A stretch of DNA of 64,000 nucleotides, from the NCBI RefSeq assembly GCF_005239225.2, contig NC_133287.1, positions 8,847,493 to 8,911,492 on the forward strand, written 5' to 3'. The position numbers were made by a program, and so were the translations under genes. Source of the DNA: Populus alba (lineage: Eukaryota > Streptophyta > Magnoliopsida > Malpighiales > Salicaceae). Positions 57,403 through 64,000 of this stretch are shown here, one piece after another. Position 1 is the stretch's first letter, and every line of letters begins with the position of its first letter. The notes below the pieces were generated by a model. It was given only the letters and a program-made list of their open reading frames with translations, made no database searches and was not told the origin of the DNA.

Positions 57403-60400
57403 TGACCCTGTAAGGAAGTAGCCACTGTAGCAGAAGTGCAGACTGGGAGAAACCGGTCAATGCAGCCCTGCTGTTTCCTAGCATTGAAGTTAAAAACCAA
57501 AACATGTGCCCACCACATTTGCTTTCTCTAAACGCAAAACTTTTAAGTTTGAATTATTGCTAGACAACATTAATCGAACAGGCCTTATATGTAGCATGCT
57601 TTCAATACCAGAATTATATATACTTGCAGACAATTCATCATGGTTACTCATTACCTGTCAAAAAACCATGACCAGTCAAGTTGTTGGTGTCATCTAATCT
57701 TTAACATCTTCGAAGCTGATGGGGCAAGCTGTGGTTTGAATTCCACTTACAGCCTAATTGTCTATGAATCCAGTTCTTAGCGTGATTGATGGCGTTATTA
57801 GGTGCATAAATAAGCCACTTGATGGGCAAACCAGTATAATTTGGTAAGACGGTTTGACTTTCAAGCTATACAGGGTTGGTTGGTTTTGTCTTGCTGTGAC
57901 CGGTGGAGGAAAGACGTTTTTTATGACTTCCCCAGCTAGGGCTGGCGTCTCTTGCCGGCTGGGCTGTCTCCTTGAGAACCAAGAGAAAAGGTCTGCACAC
58001 GTTTTGGCGATACTGAGAAAGTATGGGGTCCAGTAGAGGTCAGATCAAACTTTGGACTGGATTTCGCTTCATAGCAACGTATCATTAATAAATTGGTTAC
58101 AGACTACTAGCCTTGTACCCGCGATTTGCCATGGGACGGAACTATTTTCTTTCTTTTTTTCTTAAGAAATGATAATCAATTACTGAAATAGAGTAAAAAA
58201 AAAATATAAAACAATAGTTTTGATTGAGTAGTTAACATGAGAGATTTATAATTATAATAATCAAAGTAGAGTTAACCCTGGATATTCCACTAAACTCGCG
58301 ATTCAAATAATAAAAATGAAATAACTTGATAAAAAATATCAAAAGGATTATAAAAGCTCTTTTTTCTTTAAATACATTTCAAACTCGTTATCTAGGTCAT
58401 TAGAATAGAAACACCCAATATGAAAAAACCATGAAGTTCAATTCCTAATTAATCAAATATTAAAAAAAAATTGAAAAAAAAAATTCAATTATATAAAAGG
58501 ATTAAAAAGTTATTCATTTAAAGAATGATGATCAAAATTGAAAAACAAATAAATTTTATATTTGATTGAGGGTTAAAATTAAAAAGAATAATCAAAAGAA
58601 TAAGGATCAAAACTGACATAAAAAATAAAAACAATGTTTTGATTGAAGGGTGAAATTAAAAAGAATAATAAATTTTACAAAAAATCCAAGAAAAAAATTA
58701 AAAATTAAAAGAACGAGTACCACATTAAGAATATATAACACAATCAATTGGAATTGTAGGATGAAATTGAAAACCAATAAAACTCTTACAAAAGTGTCAA
58801 GAAACAAAATTAAAAATCCAAAAAATGAGGACCAAATTGAAGTATACAAAGTTTGGTAAATTAGGATTGAATAATGAAATTAAAAACAAATAAAACTTTT
58901 ATGAAAAAGACAAGATCAAAAATTAAAAATCAAAAGAATAAAAAATAGAGTTGAAATACCAACAACTAAAAGGTCAAGTTGTAATTTTCAGGGGAGAAAA
59001 GAGAAAATAAATGGTAAAAAAGATAAAAAAAAGATTACCAATGACAAATTAGATCCTTATCGGCGAAACATGCCGCACTAAAAAAAGACACAATAATGCT
59101 TCCAAATACATGTCAAAAAGGTATTTTGGACATTGAGAAGCTCCTAGCTCACCTTTTTTGTTTTTATATATTTAGATAAATACTAAATTACCTATTATTT
59201 AACATGTTAAAATTAAAAAGAATCTTCGAAAAAAGATGAAAATACCTCTTTAGACCAATTTTAGTTTTTTTGAAATCTAATGGAATTTTGGTTGTTTCAC
59301 TGCATTTTTAATTTTTTATATTTTTCTAAATAAAAAGTCATTTTTTATCTTACATGATAAAAAAAAAAAAAAAAAAACCAATTTCAAAGTACAAACCCTT
59401 AAATGTCTGCACTGAAAATTTTGCCTTGAAGTGTATCTAGGTCTTTCACTATGCTTTTAAAATGAGCAAAGATATAATCATCTTTGATCAATTTAAAAAT
59501 GATGAATACACCAGGTGAAAAGATTTTAATGACTCCCAATAGCTAGTTATAAGTTTTTTTTTGTGAGGAATGAAGGTGTCATTACAAGTTCCAGTGAACA
59601 GTGTAATGACATCTACAACTATAATATTTTTCCATCAATTTAGCTTGTGTTAATAAAAATAAAGTGGCATATCATAAAAGCAAGCATGACCGACTTAAAT
59701 AATGAGTGCTTCTTTGTTTGTCAGATGCTAGTGTAGAGACACATGCTACACCGTAGGTTATATCAAAATATTTTTAAATGTTATAAAAAAAAAAAAAAAA
59801 CCATATAGATAGTAAAGAACTATTTTGTAATGATATTAGAATCGGGTTGTTAGGTCAATCTTTAAACCCTTGAAACCTTTCGGTCCAGGTTCTCGCCTAA
59901 TTAACTCATGTGGAAATTTGTCTAATATCTTCTACTTGACTGGTTTAAAAACAATTCAGATAATAAATAAATAAAAATAAAAATGTAATTAAAAAAATAA
60001 TATTAATAAAACAAAAATTTTGATCAAATTTTTTACCGGGTTTAAAATTAAATTATATGAAAACACTCACGTGCATCCACGTGATCTTCATCGTAATTCA
60101 CTTTTTAACATTAAATAATATTTTATACATGTAAATTGGCTACGGTAAAATCACTACCCATTTAGTTTATTTTATTATTTTAATACTAATATAATATTAC
60201 GTGAGATAGCGACCAACCAAATATATGCCTTCACAGCTGATCAAACCACTATATATAATTTATAGACTCTTCTTGTATTTTACAAGGAAACATGCTGTCC
60301 AGCTTGAACTGCGACTTTTTATGGGAACTATCATTTTGTCAGGCCTTAATCTGTCTTTCCTAGTGCTTCTAGAAAGAAAATAGGGCACATTGGAAGTAAA

Positions 60401-60638
60401 GTTCCTCTCAATTTATTTATACAGACACTTCTGTCACTATCAATATTAGATATGGATTGCATGTATTCACCTCCTTTCTTTGCTGTAATGTTCATGTCAC
60501 TTTCTGGAGAAAATAGATTCATTATATATAGCAGCATGCAACAGGGAATCGTTCTTATGCCTGGACCCTTCGATTTATCTTGACAGACCTGTGTTACAAT
60601 ATTTTTGTTTATCTTTAATCTATTGGGTACTAATTTTT
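57403..60638. other. Intergenic with a T-rich repeat copy on the minus strand
   Basis: No gene is supported. About 58580-59000, read on the minus strand, resembles the T-rich repeats (AATTTGGTCCTCATTTTTTG, TTTTATTGGTTTTCAATTTC). The repeat may begin at a CTAGCCTTGTACCCGCG boundary near 58108. The stretch 59400-60300 is ordinary AT-rich DNA with poly-A runs near 59360 and 59785. Confidence 0.4.
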
Positions 60639-61166
60639 TCATTCACAACCCTCTATTTTTCTCATGTTCAAAGCCTTCATTGTCATGGTTTTGAGGATGT
60701 ATCCTACATCAAACAAGGAGGCAAGCTTTTTACTGTTCAGCAGATGTTCTAATATTTCATAGGATCTCGTAAGAACCTTGTTAACATCTTGCCTGAAACC
60801 CCTTAAAAAAAACACCTTGTCAGTGTCTAAAACCAGACAAAACAGAGGATATGATGAATAGTCTGCCAATCAAGAATCTGTATATAGTTTGGATGCCCAT
60901 GTTTTCAGTTGTCGATCGTTGGAGGAACTCTTGTCTAATTTCAGGAATTTGTAGATACCTTCATTTCTAATTCTGTCAAGGAGCATGTTATGCAAATGCA
61001 ATCTGTAATTGTATAGTTGTGTCATTTCATTTGCAGAATGTGTACTTTCGGCAACATAACAGTAAGATTCTTCCAAATTTTGATATCTTGATAGCCTGAT
61101 GTGCTCCTCAGCTCTCCTTTGGGTCAACAGAGATTGAGTGAGAACCTGATAACACTGGACAAACAA
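60639..61166 (-). pseudogene. Unrecognised gene relic with one in-frame stop
   Basis: A single frame runs for about 175 codons with only one stop, a TGA at 60872-60870. Composition is protein-like: CYQVLTQSLLTQRRAEEHIR, YRLHLHNMLLDRIRNEGIYK, LKLDKSSSNDRQLKTWASKL, then after the stop DYSSYPLFCLVLDTDKVFFL and SYEILEHLLNSKKLASLFDV. It looks largely helical. I do not recognise the family. Upstream the frame closes within a few codons before 61166, so it may be a final exon or a truncated copy. It lies downstream of the PMI2-like gene and is not part of it. Confidence 0.4.
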
Positions 61167-61636
61167 TGCAAGGGTGAATTGGCTTTACGCTTATGCCATA
61201 AGGAAGTTGCACTTGATCATTTTTGTGTAGAGGATTTCAGCAGTAAATCATCAGCTACACTGCAGTATAAGAACAATTTTAAATGTCGGATGATGCATCC
61301 CAGATCCAGAAATGCATTTGGACACAGCAAAAGCATGCTATTACAACTCAAGAAAAATAGCATCTATGGTTTAGATTTATGCACAAGAACATCCAAAACA
61401 TGACTGCCTTGTTTGAGACATTCAATCTTCCATTGAAGAGTGAAGAATGCCTCCCGCAGTTGCTAGTTTCCAGTGCATGAAAGTGAAGGAAGTGAAGACA
61501 AATGAAACTTGGAAGAGTAGCACTTATTAGGAACTTTTGATTTTTTTTTTCTTCAATTGAAACATAAACAAGGAGGAAAAGGTAACTTCACATGCCACAT
61601 GGTCATAAAAACTTTGAAACACCTTATGGAACCTTG

Positions 61637-63654
61637 TCAACTCTTTCCAATGAAAAACTTGGCTAAATTTGGCTCCACTGTTCCTTTCTTCTTGATAGTG
61701 ATTGAAGTTGATCGAGGAGTCATTCGAACTGCTGGAGAACCAGAATTTCGGAGATTGGAACGTCTTGATGGAGTCTGATTACCATTAGCTTCCATGGATT
61801 TCCTTGGCGATGGCTGTTGCGGGTTCTCAGCTTCTGTGTTTTGAATTGCTCGTTTGTCTCCACTTTCTTATCTCTCCCTCTACCATTCTTTTACCAGTTA
61901 GTGAACTCTCAGTTCTATATATCTCTTGCTCCTCCTCTACCCTTGTCTCTCTGATATCTCTATGAGCTAGTTCAATTTTCATCAATATCTCCTTTTCGCT
62001 GGCTTTCAGTGCTTCAATCCATGCATGAGCTGCTGCAACCTTTTTGTCTGCAATTTCTTCAGCCTTGGCTGTATGTCCAGTTAAATACTCATATTCAAAC
62101 TTTAAGATGGTAATCGATGAACTATGTTGAGAAGCAGAAGCTCTAGATCTCATGGTATTTTCAATAACGTTTCGCAGATTCTCAAGAGCTAAAGACTCTG
62201 ATGTTTTGACTGCTTGAAGCTCCAGAATTGCCGCCTGCAATTTTCCCTCAGTCAAGTCCATTTGAGACTCAGTTTTATGGATTTCTGACTTAATATTTGC
62301 AGTTTCTTCACTGATGAGCTTCTTCTCTTTCCTTGCTAACTCCGTTTCGGTCTTCAACTGTTCAAGTGTCACAGACAGACTGGATAAAATTGATTTTGCC
62401 TTCTCCTCAACTGCACATGCAGTTTCCAATTTAGATTTTGCTCTCAGCAGCTTTGAGTTCAGATTTTGAGCAGTTATATCAGCTTTCTCTTTTTCTTTCT
62501 CCAATCGAGCTGTTTCTTCTGTTACATCCCTCAGCTCATTCCTTATGATATCCATTGAGGTCATGAACTGAAAACCCTCTTCCCTAATCGAAGCCAATTC
62601 TTTCTTAGCTGCGTGCAATTCTTCAGTTATGGACTTCAATGCAGGGGAATCCTCCAACTGCTTGCCTTTCCGGAAACGGTCTCCCAGATGCTTCATACTG
62701 TCATTTCTTCCCTTTTGTCCATATTTTTAGCAAGCTTTAGCTCCCTTCGAAACAAATTGGCATCATATAATGTAACAGCCAATTTAGACTCGAGATCTTT
62801 CGAACTGCTGTCTTCCTCTTTGGCATTCTTCATTTTCTTCTTACTTTCCACCATTGCAGGCGAGAATTCACTTGCTTCCTTCTCTCTTTGAGCTTGAATT
62901 TCTCCAAACTCTTTCAAGGCCTCAATCCGTGTCAACTCAACTGGCATTTGCTCTTCATTTGCCTCGTCAATCTTCTTCCTGATTGCTTCCACGTGGTTCA
63001 TATTAGACGACAATTTAGAACTTGAGCTTGCTATTTCCTTCTCTATCCGCATTTTCTCTTCCAAAACAGAAACCATCTCAATCTTAAGTTTACTCCGTTC
63101 TTGCTTCACACCTTCCAACTCCCTTGTCACTTTAACATACTGATGGCTTTCAGCACTCCCAACAATCAAAGCCTTGTCTTCGTGCTTAATCAACTTCTCT
63201 AGCATGTCCATGTCTCTCGTCTGAGCTTTAAACTTGAAGTTAGATTGCTCAATCTGTAAAGCAAGATCTTTCACTTTTCTTTTCGCCTCTGAGAGTCTTG
63301 ATTCTGCTTTGCCTTCTGCCGACTCTGCAGCCCTTCTACTCTCTTTATATCTAACCAAGTCTCTCTCAGCAAAGCGCAGATCCTTAGCTCTTGAGGAAGA
63401 CTTCTAGATGGATTCAAAAATACAATATTTACTAACAAAAATTTTAGACTAACTTAAAAGTGCTTAGAATTAACAAAGAAATGGGGTTTAGCGGTTCTCG
63501 ATTTGTGTCAAATTTATCATACCTCAGGCAAATCCATCTGGGCTGGTTTCTTCAGTGAAGAGCTGCTACTCTCAAGAATTCTATCTCCATACATATTAAC
63601 GGCTGCTTTCACTGTCCCAATTCTCCTCCTGTCATCAAACACTCTCCTATCCAT
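61637..63654 (-). pseudogene. PMI2: PMI2/WEB-type coiled-coil protein gene with two frameshifts
   Basis: Exon 1 is 63523-63654 (MDRRVFDDRRRIGTVKAAVN to MDLPE) and exon 2 61637-63403 (from KSSSRAKDLRFAERDLVRYK). Almost all of exon 2 is heptad-rich coiled coil. The N-terminus and the SRRAAESA motif identify the WEB/PMI family; PMI2 with WEB1 controls light-driven chloroplast movement (family knowledge). Two frame changes break it: one near 62693-62710, where the first frame meets TGA after KREEMTV and the coiled coil resumes one frame over, and one near 61851-61870, where the stop after SNSKHRS precedes a conserved tail in another frame (TPRSTSITIKKKGTVEPNL, KFFIGKS) ending at TGA 61639-61637. 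The combined length, about 630 codons, fits the family. Everything else is intact, so a recent pseudogene or two assembly errors are equally possible. Confidence 0.8.
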
Positions 63655-64000
63655 TTCGTCACTGTTCCATCAAGGGAAAAAAGGAACATTTTCTCAGACA
63701 AAAGCTTGTACAATCAAAGTCAAATTGGTACCAATACTCAAATAGAAAAAAAAAAGAAAAAAAAAAAAGCATGCACATAAGAGTACAGCTACTGAGAAAA
63801 TTCAAGGGGTCTTGATAGACAAAACCAATCATACCTCCTCAAAGTCTGCTACATATATGTCTAGTCCATGTTTAATTCGTAAGCTGAAGCTTGAACTGTG
63901 CTTGCTTGACAGTGTTAGAGAGCGAGAGAGATGGGGGGTTGTTTTTGGAGTTGAGAAGGAATGTTTGTTATGGCAAAGAAAACGGCAATGGAGAGAAAGA
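63655..64000. other. Leader and promoter side of the PMI2-like gene
   Basis: A probable 5' UTR intron is visible on the minus strand, from a GAGGAG|GTATGA donor near 63834 to a TGGAACAG acceptor near 63664. The remainder is promoter-side sequence with a short GA-rich stretch near 63920. Confidence 0.4.

Noticed and set aside
58607..58859. Overlapping frames on both strands rich in Lys or Phe
   Set aside because: Low-complexity sequence of the inverted T-rich repeat copy.
62613..62891. Plus-strand frame rich in Ser/Leu/Phe
   Set aside because: Antisense of the PMI2 coiled-coil region.
1..64000. CRISPR arrays, rRNA genes, complete tRNA genes
   Set aside because: No regularly spaced repeats, no rRNA core sequences, and no tRNA with both box A and box B were found. 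Microsatellites and the TRIM interior (which contains AGTTCGAATCTC, a box B-like word) do not qualify.

Overview
This 64 kb window is plant nuclear DNA and most resembles a woody eudicot of the Populus (poplar) type. The reasons are very AT-rich intergenic DNA, genes with GT-AG introns, TATA boxes, plant-only protein families, and a dense mix of hAT transposons, Ty3/gypsy LTR retroelements, a TRIM and MITEs. The genus is an inference from overall look; nothing in the sequence proves it. I see no prokaryotic operon, CRISPR array or viral genome.

Layout. 0-0.5 kb: 5' end of a CCCH zinc-finger gene (C3H14/15 type), minus strand, running off the left edge. 0.5-14 kb: repeat-rich DNA with a small conserved plant gene (9742-10143, minus), its frameshifted paralogue (4096-4437), a MITE, an RNase H relic and long T-rich repeats. 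14.3-22.8 kb: a glycine-rich protein gene (plus), a decayed copy of the 3' end of the LPP3 gene, a 93-residue two-exon gene (minus), and a nine-exon lipid phosphate phosphatase gene (minus, LPP3 type). 23-43.3 kb: a transposon block. It holds a 5.0 kb hAT element with a broken transposase, a 0.84 kb hAT deletion derivative, a Ty3/gypsy element (plus) carrying a third hAT in its gag and a MITE in its 3' LTR, and a second Ty3/gypsy element (minus) starting 22 bp after the first ends. 45.7-46.4 kb: an F-box/LRR-like relic split by a 291 bp TRIM. 51.4-53.5 kb: a PB1-domain protein gene (plus). 54.9-57.3 kb: a ZAR1-like LRR receptor kinase gene (minus). 61.6-63.7 kb: a PMI2/WEB-type coiled-coil gene (minus) with two frameshifts.

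The host genes do not form one pathway. Their order is informative: CCCH protein, glycine-rich protein, LRR kinase and PMI2 recall the Arabidopsis neighbourhood At1g66810-At1g66840, so this is probably an old conserved block expanded by transposons. LPP3 would dephosphorylate phosphatidic acid at a membrane, the LRR kinase would act at the plasma membrane, and PMI2 proteins act in chloroplast photorelocation.

I found no convincing new biological system. The best leads are the hAT insertion 195 bp upstream of the LPP3 start codon, the double frameshift in PMI2, the intact TRIM and its target-site duplication, and two related hAT elements 126 bp apart sharing a promoter-like leader. All splice sites were placed by eye from reading frame and GT/AG signals.
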